64,000 bases of DNA from Heliocidaris erythrogramma (Eukaryota > Echinodermata > Echinoidea > Camarodonta > Echinometridae), in contig CM046853.1 of NCBI GenBank assembly GCA_025617745.1, positions 61,270,616-61,334,615 of the forward strand, written 5' to 3'. Shown here in pieces: positions 37,701 to 47,120 of this stretch. The translations under genes were made by a program, and so were the position numbers. The notes below the pieces were generated by a model. That model saw only the letters and a program-made list of their open reading frames with translations. It searched no databases and had not been told where the DNA came from. How positions within the stretch are numbered: position 1 is the stretch's first letter; each line of letters opens with the position of its first letter.

Positions 37701-40700
37701 CACACGACGGACAAATTTCCATCGCAGTAGCTCACTCGAGCCTTAGGCTCTGGTGAGCTAAAAATGCATAACTTTCTTATTTCTCATCCTTATCATATTT
37801 TGCTTTTCTGCTTCTTTTAAAACCAACTTGTATCAGCGTGGACTTCCCCTTTAATTTTTCTCCTTTTTTAAAAACCAACTTAAGTTGATGATATCAGGGC
37901 ACTCATGAATCATCACTTTGTGGGGCTGTCAATTTCAGTGGCGGTCGCAACCTTTAAGTTAAAGAGGTGAAAACATCAATACAATAGGCAAAATACTGAG
38001 AAAATACTTCCTTCTAACATTTTAGGATGATAGAAAAGCTAATTTCATGCCGAATTCTTCAATAGGATCTTTATCATCTTGATCAAATGAAATTTTCAGA
38101 TCGTTTTTTTGGCCAGCGATCTTGCTCTTTATACAGTGTAATGTGCTAATATGGGAGGCAATTCTCTGGTATAAAGGTATGACACCCAAATTTGATGACA
38201 AAAAATGCATTTACAAATACCGACACCAGCATGTCCATGAATTACAATAAACTCAACTCAGCATTGTTGGAAAAGATAATTTCAAAAATAAAACCCGTAA
38301 TTTACTGTCAGTTCTGGCGAAGCGTTGTATCGGAGTCATGGTGTATATTTCTTAGGCCCCGCAAGTGCTAAATCTCAGAAAATAAATCTGGTCATCAAAA
38401 ATTTGGTCCCTATCGCACACACATAAAAGGTCTTGATTTCAGTGTGTGCAATCGTAGAGGTCGATGTGCGTGCGCGATACAGAGTTTCTTTGAGGACAAA
38501 AATTTATTGGCCGAGTTTAGTCTAATTATCGGCTGAATAAAAACAACATGCGAATGATGCGATGCCGTAACAAATAGACGGGGATCTCTTCAGTTTTGGA
38601 ATGATTTTGACTTTGGATTTTGCTGGAAATATTGAAAGTTATTCCTACAGTAGAGGCGCATGGCCGATATTGGAGACTGTTTCCTATTTGGGAGACCATC
38701 TCTATTATCAGACTTGTGTCAACATTTTTGATAGCCTATTTGGGAGACAGTCTCCCATTTACGAGACCAATTTTCTTTGTTTACACTTGCGGCAAAGGAA
38801 TTACCTTGGCTCAAAATGAAAATGTGATGAGCAGATTCCTCATGAAAAAGTACCCCTTTTGACCTTCTATTTTAAAAATCCACTTTTGTTTTCATAACAT
38901 TTTTTGTTATGATCCACACAAAAAACAATTGCCAATGGGCTTCAGGGCCCCGTCTCATAAAGATGTCCTTTGTGGGATGGTCCCGATCGGCATAGCTTTA
39001 GGTACCTAACCGTTTCTCAAAGACGTCCTTTCGGAAAAAATGCGCAAGGTCCCGCCAGGGACACCTCTGGATATGTCCTTCCTCCGTCACATAGAGGGCG
39101 CCACCATCGGCAGGGAAGAAATAGACAATTTACGGAACGCTAGTTGTTTAAATTTAATTAAGTGTATTATGTCGGATCGGTACGAACTGTATGGGTAAGA
39201 TCGCTTATCAATATCACGTTTTGTTCTCATGTTATGGCTTCTAGAAAAATAGCAATACTATCCACAAATCTCTGTTATGTCTCTCATGTGTCCGGTCTGA
39301 GCCGTAATACCTCCAATCTACTATCATTAGGAGATTTATGTCGACCCCGTTTGTCGCTCAAACTTAACTGCAAGCAGCGAGCGCGATAGCTAGCCGCACT
39401 GGGAAGGCTCGGGAAATAAGGATTGTTAATTACTTTCAGAGAGAAAAAACGGGAGAATGTGAGAAAAAAGGGACAGGAGAGACAATGAAATAGATTTGTA
39501 GATAACATCTTGTTGTTTGGTGCCATTGAGAACAAATGTGATGGTGATGACCGGTCCCACTCACGCCTATACTAAGTAATAATACTACACTAAAACGTGC
39601 GTATCTAATTAGTACTAGTATAATTATAATGTCAAAGACGAAGCAACATGTACATGCCATCCACTTAATTTTACTTTCAAGCTTCAGAAGTTATTTTATG
39701 TTTTTTGTATGAAGAGGGGGTGATGAAATACAATAAGGTTATAAATTTTATGAAACTAATTCTCAAATTATGCTAATATAATTACGTATGTGATTAATGA
39801 TTTTTCCATATAAAAGCGATACCATAGATAAGAAAATTATAACACAACATATTTACGCCAACACGTACATCGGAGCTAGGGTATATGTATGTGTGTGTGA
39901 TGGTATGTGTGTGTGTGTGCGCGCATGCGCGTATATGTACATGACGGTGCGTAAGACTGATCTGTTTAATAAATAACAATCATTACTTTTATAATCTCAT
40001 ACTCCTGACAAACACTTATAAACAGATATGCATATATCGCCATGTACACATGCACACACGCACGCACACACGCAACGGGTGTCATTTCATACTTATATAC
40101 CTACCGATCGACGTGTGCACGTACACACATACATAATGCGTCAACTAATAGGATACAAAAACTGATAAAAAATTAAATAATTTTGTTAACAATGGTTTTT
40201 CATACTTTCGGGACTATTCTAGTATACCCAGACTTTAAACACTCCGTAACATTTGTTTTCTTCACACTTATGGCATAAATTGTTATATTGTGGTAGATTT
40301 ACATTTTCTTATGATACAAATTTCAATTCTAGTTCAAATTATTCACATGAATTCATGAAAATCTGCTATTTTAACATTTATTTGTAAGGTCTTCTAGAAA
40401 TACTGTCTGAATGCTATAAATAGCATTCTATGGTGTCGTTCGAAACATAATCATGCCTCTGGAGGAAAAAGAAATGAAACTAAGTTTTACTAATCGTTAT
40501 CTTTATTGCGTGGAGCCTTTTACTCCGTGTTTCTTCCAAACCAAGCTTCATGTGAACGAGGATACGTATGTGGTAGAGAAACAAAAATACGCCCACCATT
40601 TCAGCGGGGAATTAGCCTTTTTACATCCCAACGTTTAATGATTAAATGTGAAGCTCATGATCAAGGCTACAAGATATGACCGATATTATCGATAGTGCAC

Positions 40701-42927
40701 GTTGTCGTTATAGTCGATGCCAATCACATCTTCGTGAGACGGTTTGGTCCCTGAAGGGACTGGCAGTCCTTCCGCCGTGGGATGGTCCCGATCGGGATGG
40801 TCCCTGAAAGGACCCTTTTGTGGGATCCTACCCTGATTTCTGAGAGGAAAAAATTTGGGCGAGAAAAAGTGCCTTGTTGTTGTTTCTATTGTCCTCTTGT
40901 TAGCAAAGTCTCCAATATCAGAGACTGTCTCCCAAGTGGGAGCGAGTCTCCCAAATCGGCCATGCGCCTCTACTGTCCAATGGCCATTTAAAATTTTAAT
41001 TTGTGTGAGATTTTTAAGAGCTGAATTTGAAAGAAAGTACTCAAAATATTTAGATTTATCTTATTTCCCCCCTAACTATACACAGCGCTGTCGCGCTTTT
41101 TTATTAAATTACATCCTTTCTTGAAGTAAATATAGTACCAAATCAAGCTTAGACTATTAGTTTATTGCGCTCCCTAACTTAAATTTAATTAACTAACTTA
41201 AAACTTACCAAAAAACGATGATTTATTGCGTCTGCCATGTCTGCCCACAGTAGCTGTACTATCGCCTCTGCCGTTTGCGAGACGAGATTTATCATTTAGT
41301 GCAGCTACTGTGGGCAGACATGGCAGACGCAATAAATCATCGTTTTTGGGTAAGACCGTAAGTTTTAAGTTAGTTATTAAATTTAAACTTAGGGAGCGCA
41401 ATAAAGTAATAGTTTAAGCTTCATTTGGTACTATAATTACTTCAAGAAAGGATGTAATTTAATCAAAAAGCATGTAGTCGCAATTTTGTAGTCGCAGTTC
41501 GCAACTCTTTTGAATGGCCAGCTTGTACAGCGCTGTCGCGAAGCGCTGTCGCGAAGCGCTGTCAATTTTTCATGGCTGTCAGGACTCAACATGCTCAAGC
41601 TCACATCAGCAAGCAATGGTCATATTGACCATTAGGAAATATACATGTGTGTATACTGGGTATTGGGGATACAGACGTAATTTTGTTTCAAATGGAAGTT
41701 TTTGTGGGCAAACTGATACTTAGGTTTCATTCTATATATATTAATTTATAAGTTCGTTAAGATACAAAATGTAGAAAGTTATAAAAACTTACATTTACAG
41801 CCTTCTTTTTCGTAGTTGTTACAGAGACATCCATACTTATGACGACTGCTCTCAATATGTTGCGCACTAGTGAGGCCGCTCTATATGGTTACGCACCATA
41901 GATACGTACACAGAATGTTACGCACACAAGCTATACGGACAAGGTCGATATTACAACGACGGGTGGCCGTTCTCTCCCAAAGACTTTTTCAATTATTGCT
42001 CCTCGCTGTAAAGCACTTTGCACCAGAAGGAATACAGAATGTAGAGAATGCACGATGAGAAGCCTTATCGCTAGACTAAACTCATTAACAACCCCCATGC
42101 TGTCTTAACAACAGGTAAACAACGAGGTGGAGTTCGATGATCCGATCGCGCCGGTACCACTACGAGCGCTGAGGGCTCCCTTCATCATAATCGTGTAAAA
42201 TACAAAATGGATGCTCTGACCGGATCTCGATAGGTGATTTCGCAAGAAATTCCCCAAAATTTCAGGAAACCCTCTTCAAAAGTGACAAAACAAACTGGTA
42301 AGTTGTAATCATCTATTATTCACCATAATTAGCTATCTTACAGTACATTTCAACCGAAGGTTTTCACTTAAATATAGCCAAAAATGCACAGTGATACATA
42401 TTAGTACCGTACTGACTATTGCCTGCGTTCCTACACAGTCGGCAATGGCGTGTGCCTATGAGTGCTCAAGCTGTGCATTATTTCCCCCCCCCCCCCCCCA
42501 TACATTTAGTATGTGCGATAGAAAATAGGTAGTATTATTGGCATTAGTCGCTTACAAGTCAATACGACCACTAGTTGGTGTGCTTTTCTCTCCCCCCCCC
42601 CCCCCCTTCTTTTCCTTTTTTTTTTTTAATTTCTCTTTCCTCAATCAATGCTCCTTTTGCAGTAGGAGAGCGAGGCACGTCAGGGAGGAAGAAGACTACG
42701 CAAAAATAGACGCGCGGGACTGTATCATTAAATCACACGTGCATTCATAACTGAACTATCTTAGTCTTTTCAATCCTAATTACACCGGAATCCCATTACA
42801 TAAATAATAATTGAATTCAACTATTGATTTTGACTGATTGAGGTTAGTCAATTAAATAAAACCATACCTTGTGAATGGCCACACAAGAAGTTGTTCCGCC
42901 AAAGTAAATTCCTATGGAGGCTGCCAT
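25715..42927 (-). CDS. HSPA14: HSPA14, atypical Hsp70 (3' end missing in gap)
   Basis: Cytosolic Hsp70-like ATPase; in mammals it pairs with the J-protein DNAJC2 (MPP11) on ribosomes to help nascent chains. Ten coding exons assembled by GT-AG and phase: 42868-42927, 36283-36363, 32581-32818, 31894-31984, 31113-31217, 30254-30415, 28139-28294, 26837-26939, 26257-26385, 25715-25804, giving 405 residues. Landmarks: N-terminal phosphate-1-like loop [13 protein letters not shown] (residues 5-17), then [17 protein letters not shown]; the actin-fold helix [20 protein letters not shown] (exon 5); the second phosphate loop [12 protein letters not shown] (exon 6); the adenosine motif [14 protein letters not shown] and [12 protein letters not shown] (exon 9). 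Human HSPA14 is 509 aa; about 100 C-terminal residues, including the stop, are not found and probably fall in the N gap. Divergent partner of MANF. Confidence in identity is high, in exon borders good. Confidence 0.93.
26979..27140. mobile_element. Tc1/mariner-type MITE relic in HSPA14 intron
   Basis: Starts TACAGTCAAACCTGTATAG and contains internal inverted copies of GGTCTTTATARRCAGGTGGTC. The CAGT...AACC end next to TA is typical of Tc1/mariner-derived MITEs. The right end is decayed. Confidence 0.5.
27186..27290. repeat. Degenerate telomere-like CCCTAA-rich stretch
   Basis: Irregular CCCTAA/CCTAACC hexamers (for example GACCTAACCCTAACCATAAC) interrupted by other sequence, within an HSPA14 intron. 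Resembles a decayed interstitial telomeric repeat or a satellite-like repeat. Confidence 0.55.
28607..30049 (-). mobile_element. Pearl/Tsp-like non-autonomous element with tandem units and (ACGG)n
   Basis: Lies in the HSPA14 intron between exons 7 and 6. It contains one older and four clear direct repeats of about 171-172 bp (starting near 28801, 29297, 29468, 29641 and 29811), then an ACGG-type tetranucleotide run (29953-29992), then a hairpin-forming end with GCCTCCGGCACCCACC and its near-complement (about 30010-30044). The opposite end has ATGCCTCCGC at 28609. This order (tandem core, ACGG microsatellite, hairpin end) matches the pearl elements of bivalves and Tsp elements of sea urchins. 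A copy in opposite orientation is at 61695-62815. Each unit carries nuclear-receptor half-sites (see findings). Confidence 0.75.
30867..31105. mobile_element. 239-bp hAT-like MITE inserted at the HSPA14 exon 5 splice donor
   Basis: Ends are inverted (GGGGTTTGCTCGCTA at left, TAGCGAGGTTACCCC at right) and the interior is two palindromic repeats built on TATAAAGGACCGCTATTC. It is flanked by identical 8-bp direct repeats TTCTCACC at 30859-30866 and 31106-31113; an 8-bp target duplication is characteristic of hAT elements. On the minus strand the duplicated octamer is GGTGAGAA, the last exon base plus the first seven intron bases of exon 5's donor site, so the 5' splice site is now present twice. 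Confidence 0.8.
31334..31471. mobile_element. 138-bp MITE (GGGGAGCGTTTCATCAAGC ends) inside a SINE-like sequence
   Basis: Terminal repeats GGGGAGCGTTTCATCAAGCG and GCTTGATGAAACACTCCCC enclose inner inverted copies of TTGTCAGT.AAAATCACTGACAA. A second family member lies at 46226-46363. On the minus strand, flanking sequence on one side contains GGTTCAATTCCCACC (a tRNA B-box form) and on the other GGACTGTGGCTCA (A-box-like). The MITE therefore seems to have split a tRNA-derived SINE. Confidence 0.7.
33727..35425. repeat. Cluster of eight copies of TGTCATGTCCGTTACGC
   Basis: Copies at 33727-33742 (+, lacks the final C), 33879-33896 (-), 33900-33917 (-), 34665-34682 (+), 35019-35036 (+), 35042-35059 (+), 35230-35247 (+, one mismatch) and 35408-35424 (+). 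The two minus copies form a 21-bp tandem pair; 35019 and 35042 are a 23-bp-spaced pair. Sequence between copies is otherwise AT-rich and not repeated. All lie in the HSPA14 intron between exons 3 and 2. Function unknown; see findings. Confidence 0.9.
35650..35680. repeat. (TC)n microsatellite
   Basis: About 30 bp of TC dinucleotides in the HSPA14 intron. The 222-codon open frame around it (35291-35959) is a low-complexity artefact with no splice or domain support. Confidence 0.85.
37011..37760 (+). mobile_element. Element with ~327-bp tandem units and GAGCCTTAGGCTC hairpin end
   Basis: Two tandem units (CCCCCACAGACCCCCTATAG at 37190 and 37517) are followed by a GACGGAC segment and a terminal palindrome AGCTCACTCGAGCCTTAGGC at about 37731-37756. 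The same units and palindrome occur in reverse orientation from 62821 to the window end. It is non-coding; the recurrent ~75-codon frames in each unit are by-products of the repeat. Located in the HSPA14 intron between exons 2 and 1. Confidence 0.75.
38650..40985. mobile_element. Possible 2.3-kb non-autonomous element with inverted ends
   Basis: The left end (about 38650-38690, CAGTAGAGGCGCATGGCCGA, then TTGGAGACT) recurs inverted at about 40895-40980 (TCGGCCATGCGCCTCTACTG). Both ends have extra GGGAGACAGTCTCC-type palindromes. A GGGATGGTCCCGATCGG motif occurs inside near each end (38974 and 40783), and the interior has a TG/CA microsatellite (39885-39925 and 40045-40075). No transposase-like coding was seen. 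Confidence 0.45.
41083..41562. mobile_element. Foldback element with ~160-bp inverted arms
   Basis: Left arm (about 41096-41255) and right arm (about 41300-41470) are imperfect reverse complements: GGATGTAATTT with ACTTCAAGAAAG at the outside, GCAGCTACTGTGGGCAGACA at the inside, with a ~45-bp loop. CAGCGCTGTCGCG lies outside both arms (41083-41095, and as a 2.5-copy tandem at 41528-41562). Lies in the first HSPA14 intron. Confidence 0.75.
42484..42606. repeat. Two poly(C) tracts near the HSPA14 first exon
   Basis: C runs of about 15 bases at about 42484-42499 and 42592-42606, followed by a T-rich stretch. They are intronic to HSPA14, 260-380 bp from its first coding exon. Confidence 0.85.
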
Positions 42928-43189
42928 TTTGTTGCCTATCAATGACCTATTTCTTACGTCACAGCTGTTCACCAATCAAGCATCGACAAATGTATGAGAA
43001 ATGTACACGTGTACGTGTAAACATGCATCAGCTGCTTGCCGGTGTCTCTCCTCCGTACTCTGACAATCTACGCCGAGCTCACCGGGCCAGAGTTGACTAG
43101 TTCTTTGTTGGTTGCCCATCTAATGTGAACTTTCATAGCAGCTGCATGCTGAAGTCTACTGGAGTTGGAGCAAGTATTCCGAAATCAAC
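42928..43189. promoter_or_regulatory. Bidirectional HSPA14-MANF promoter region
   Basis: 262 bp separate the divergent start codons. I see no TATA box. A TTACGTCA site (42954-42961; TGACGTAA on the minus strand) matches CREB/ATF-family sites, related to the ATF6/XBP1 UPR element core TGACGTG. A CCAAT box is at 42972-42976, and CACGTG occurs in ACACGTGT (43006-43013 region). A complete ER-stress element (CCAAT, nine bases, CCACG) is not present. Shared promoter is inferred from spacing; the transcription start sites are unknown. Confidence 0.7.
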
Positions 43190-46100
43190 ATGAAGTGCTC
43201 GTCACAGGCAATGTGCTCAGCGCTTGTCTTTCTGTCAGTTATTCTAATTCAGTTTTTGACAGAAGCGAAAATTAAGGAAGGAGAGTGTGATGGTGGGTAT
43301 TTTTATAATTTACCATGTTTACATTTTTTTCAAGCATTGCCATTGGTTAAGTTGTCTACTAATTATTATTACTCTAGACTATGGTGTGTGACTGGTGGGT
43401 GGTAAAGTTAGAACAAAACAACAAAAATGAGTAAAATTGATGTGCTATTGATTCATGTGCGTGTAACTAAGTAAATGTGTTAGTGTGTAAGAAAAAAAAT
43501 GGAGGTGGTGTGTGCTGTGGCTAAATAAACCATGATCAAATTGCATAGTTTGGTCAAAAAACTGAATCAACATCGATTTTGAGTTATGCAAGGTTGTAAA
43601 TGTACGACAAGTCAATACACCCAATGGTGGACTGTAGACCTACAGTACATGAGAAGAAGAACGTGAACTTCAACTTCAAGAAGTGCGTCATGAGAAATAT
43701 AATGAATAGGGGAAAGACATATTAAAAGTTACACATTTGTTCTCAGAGGCTGAAGATGGTCATCAAATTCAGTGTCTCAATTGTCTTGATTGTGCAAATT
43801 TGGTTATCTTGCTTCCAGGCTTCTAAGTTCTTGGCAGAAAATTGTTCATACATGGTTCAAATTGACAGAAATATGGCTTTACCGAATCCCATGGGGTGAT
43901 CTGAGAGGACCAAAGCAATTTTGCATGTTGAAACTATGCATTGAGTGATTGACAGATTTATTGGTCGATTTATTGGTCTATATCGAGTGAACTATGGCAT
44001 TATGACATCCAAGGGAGGTGGTTTGGGAGGAGGTAGAAACTAGGCATTGACTAACCCTTGTCTGGGTAGCCTTCTTGGGAGAGTCTACTCATGTTTTTGT
44101 TTTTTTCTGAAATTCCTCACCCTCTATATCAGCACCAAGAGAGTTACTGGCGAGAAGGCTTTTGCTTCTATAAATTTTGTTTCAATGTTCAGAAAATTAG
44201 GATATAAATGTCAGTACTGTATTATTGATGCATGTGTAAAATTATTCCCTTATGGCAACAAATATCTAACAATAGGAATCTTACCTTGCATCTGACTGAT
44301 GTGAATTTCACTTGATTTCTTTTAGATCGTATGACCAGAAATGAGTGAATATTACCCAATTTGAGGAGGGGGGGGGGGGGGGGGAAGGCAAATCTCATTG
44401 CTCAGTCACATGGCGCATCGTACACATTGCATTGCACAATTTTGTGGATGCTAAGTGTACACCATATTGACCCGTTTCGTTTTAATGGGCCCTTGGCTAT
44501 ATGATCTCACCCGTCTTGTGCATGACAAAATCCAGAAATTGATGCCAGCATTCTTACTAGAGGATCTATGCCTTACTGATGTTTTCAGTACAGCTGTGAA
44601 TTCAGTAGGAAAGTAACTGGTCTCTCAAAGAGGATGTTTCCACTATTCCACACCACCAGATCGTTGAGCAATTGTCAAAAATGAACTGTAAGAAGTTAAA
44701 TATTAACTTTCAACAAGTTTTTTCTTCAGAAAACTAGGCAAAGATATATTGCATAGGAATAAACATATTGAAGGCACAGGTTTCTATTTATGAGGAAGAA
44801 TTTTCAAGCCATTTTGGGGCAGGATTTGCTGCCCACGGCATTGCAGGGGGTCGCTTGTAAATGTTTGAAAGTCATCCTGTGCAAATCCGATAGACTCTTA
44901 ATGTGAAGTGTGAACTCAATGTATGCACTGGCGGCTCCCAGAAGTGGTAACATTGAAAGTGTGAAACAACTTCAGTGATCTTCAAGATTGAAGGAAGCAG
45001 TTGACTACATGTACTTGACTTGGTCCAAAATCTTAGAGAACCTTAGAGATTAATGTGAATTAACATATCACAAAAAGGTAATCAAATGTCCCAAGTGTTC
45101 AAGTGATTTTTAAAAAATTTACAGGTAAAGTCTACTGTCACTTCTAGTCGATTGAAAGTAGACAATGACAAAAAAGAAACGGATCATTACAAATTTGTAA
45201 AGAGAAGGTTCTGAATTTTAAAGTCTTAAATGAACGTCTTGGAGATTACTAGAGCAATAGTTAATAAGCAAATGTATATTGCTTTCTGAAAATAGTAGAA
45301 TATGAAGTTTAGAATATATTTGATTTTTTGTTTTCTTCTCAGTGTGTATATCTGTTGTCAAACACCTTGAAAGCCTGTTAACAAGTGAAGACAGAAAAAG
45401 TGAAGAAAAGATAGAAAACAAGATTCGAAAGTACTGCAAGGATGCCAAAGGAAAAGAAAACAGATTTGTAAGTACATAAAGAAAAATATTTTGCCGATCA
45501 TGAACCATATGCTCTGATACATCAAGTTGGTAGCATATGGCTTTCTCTCCATTTCTCCCTTTGTTTCCATGTAGCTTGTGTATTCCATAATTACTTTACT
45601 CTCGTTACCATTGTTATTTTGGGATGAATTCATAAAACATCTTATAAGCTGTGGAAGGCTTTTTATTTTCTTCAATAGAAGATGAAATGTGAATTGAATT
45701 TTTTTATATTTATTTATTTTTTTTCATTTTTAAATTTAGAAATGCATGCACAATTTAGCTCCTTATTAATTTGTGCTAAAAAAGTGATATTTCTTTGTTA
45801 GTTTTTTTTCCAGACTCTTTTTGTTTAATTTAACAGGGCCGAGTCACTCTGTGCTCAAGTGTATTTCGTCCATGGGATAGATTATAGTGCATCAAGATAA
45901 AAGGAAACTGTTAGAGGAAAATGCTATGATGTCAATTTTTTCCTCTTCTTCATTCTTTCTGCCCAGTGCTACTACATGGGTGGAACTGCAGATGCTGCAA
46001 CAGGAATGCTTAATGACCTTATCAAGCCACTAGCAGTACCTCTTCCACCAGATAGAATATGTGATAAACTCAACAAGAAAGACAGTCAGATCTGTGAGCT

Positions 46101-47120
46101 GAAGTATGGTGAGTAGTGGCAAAAATGTCTGGATCTGTAGCTATTGAAATTTCCTGCCACCTCCTCCCTTCCATTGTCAACATGTTTGTGTCTGGAGTTA
46201 AAGACAATACATGAACAATACATCTGGGGAGCGTTTCATCAAGCATTTTGTCAGTGATTTTTACCGACAACTGTTATAAGCTACTGAAATCCTTGCATCT
46301 GATTGGCTGATAGCAAATTTGTCAGTGAAAATCACTGACAAGACACTTGATGAAATGCTCCCTAGATCATTGGAATGGAGGGGGAGGAGAGGAAAGAGAA
46401 GATGATTGGGTTAGTCTACATATTCAATACTATGTACATGTATAACTTATTTTCATCAGGATGGGAAATTTTACTTTGCATAGGCTAAGGTTGATTCAGC
46501 TGTATTTTTTTGTTTTAGTTAGGATGCAAAGGAGATGGATAAGAGATCAACACAACACCTAAAAATTCACAACTCTATCAGTAATTACAGCATTGTCAGT
46601 ATCTAAAAAGCTGTTCAGTACAGGATGAAATTAGATTTTGTGTAATCAGAGAATTTTTGTTTTGATGTTAATAAGAGGAAGTATGATATCATATTGTCAA
46701 TTTTTATGACCACTGCAAGAATGTGAAAGACAAAATATCAAGTTTATGTAGATGCATACATCCAGCAAAATATGAGTTACATGTATTTTTCTTTTTTTTC
46801 CAGTTTTGTAAACAATATCATTTCCTGGTTGAAACAGCTTTTTCTGGGTTTCTCAGTTTGAGTTCATTTTAAGCATGGGGTATCACATTTATATTGCATT
46901 TTTTTTTTAATTGTTCATTTTCTCTCATTTCAAATTTTCAGAGAAACAAATTGACTTGGATGCTGTGGATCTGAAGAAACTCAGAGTGAAGGAACTGAAG
47001 AAAGTTCTGAATGATTGGGGAGAAGACTGCAAATCATGTATAGAAAAAAGTGACTTTGTGAAGCGTATTGAAGAACTCAAACCAAAATATGCTAAAAGGC
47101 AAGGAAGGGAAGATTTATAA
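43190..47120 (+). CDS. MANF: MANF/CDNF-family neurotrophic factor (complete)
   Basis: ER-resident, secretable protein that protects cells from ER stress; in mammals MANF binds the ER Hsp70 BiP. Four coding exons: 43190-43292, 45343-45467, 45967-46108 and 46942-47120, all GT-AG, giving 182 aa, the same size as the vertebrate proteins. Residues 1-26 are a signal peptide (cleavage after TEA). The saposin-like N-terminal domain has the conserved cysteines, beginning with CDVC at 33-36, then KYC, FCYY, RIC and QIC; the C-terminal SAP-like domain contains [19 protein letters not shown]-type sequence (125-144) and the CKSC motif at 153-156. Eight mature cysteines are present. It ends in REDL, a KDEL-like retention signal (RTDL in human MANF). 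Vertebrates have both MANF and CDNF; this copy probably predates that split. A candidate poly(A) signal AATAAA is at 47645-47650, others at 49550 and 49943. Confidence 0.97.
44367..44384. repeat. Poly(G) tract in MANF intron 1
   Basis: About 18 consecutive Gs. Similar G tracts occur near 47296-47315 (3' of MANF) and 56925-56934. Confidence 0.9.
46226..46363. mobile_element. MITE in MANF intron 3, same family as 31334-31471
   Basis: Terminal GGGGAGCGTTTCATCAAGC and CTTGATGAAATGCTCCC with inner inverted GTCAGTGA..TTCACTGACAA copies. About 138 bp, non-coding. Confidence 0.75.

Noticed and set aside
41793-41834. Possible minus-strand first exon reading [14 protein letters not shown] then GTAAGT
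   Set aside because: A good donor and ATG context, in phase with HSPA14 exon 2, but 14 codons are too few to support a gene, and the conserved HSPA14 start exon is clearly at 42868-42927. An alternative first exon cannot be excluded without cDNA.
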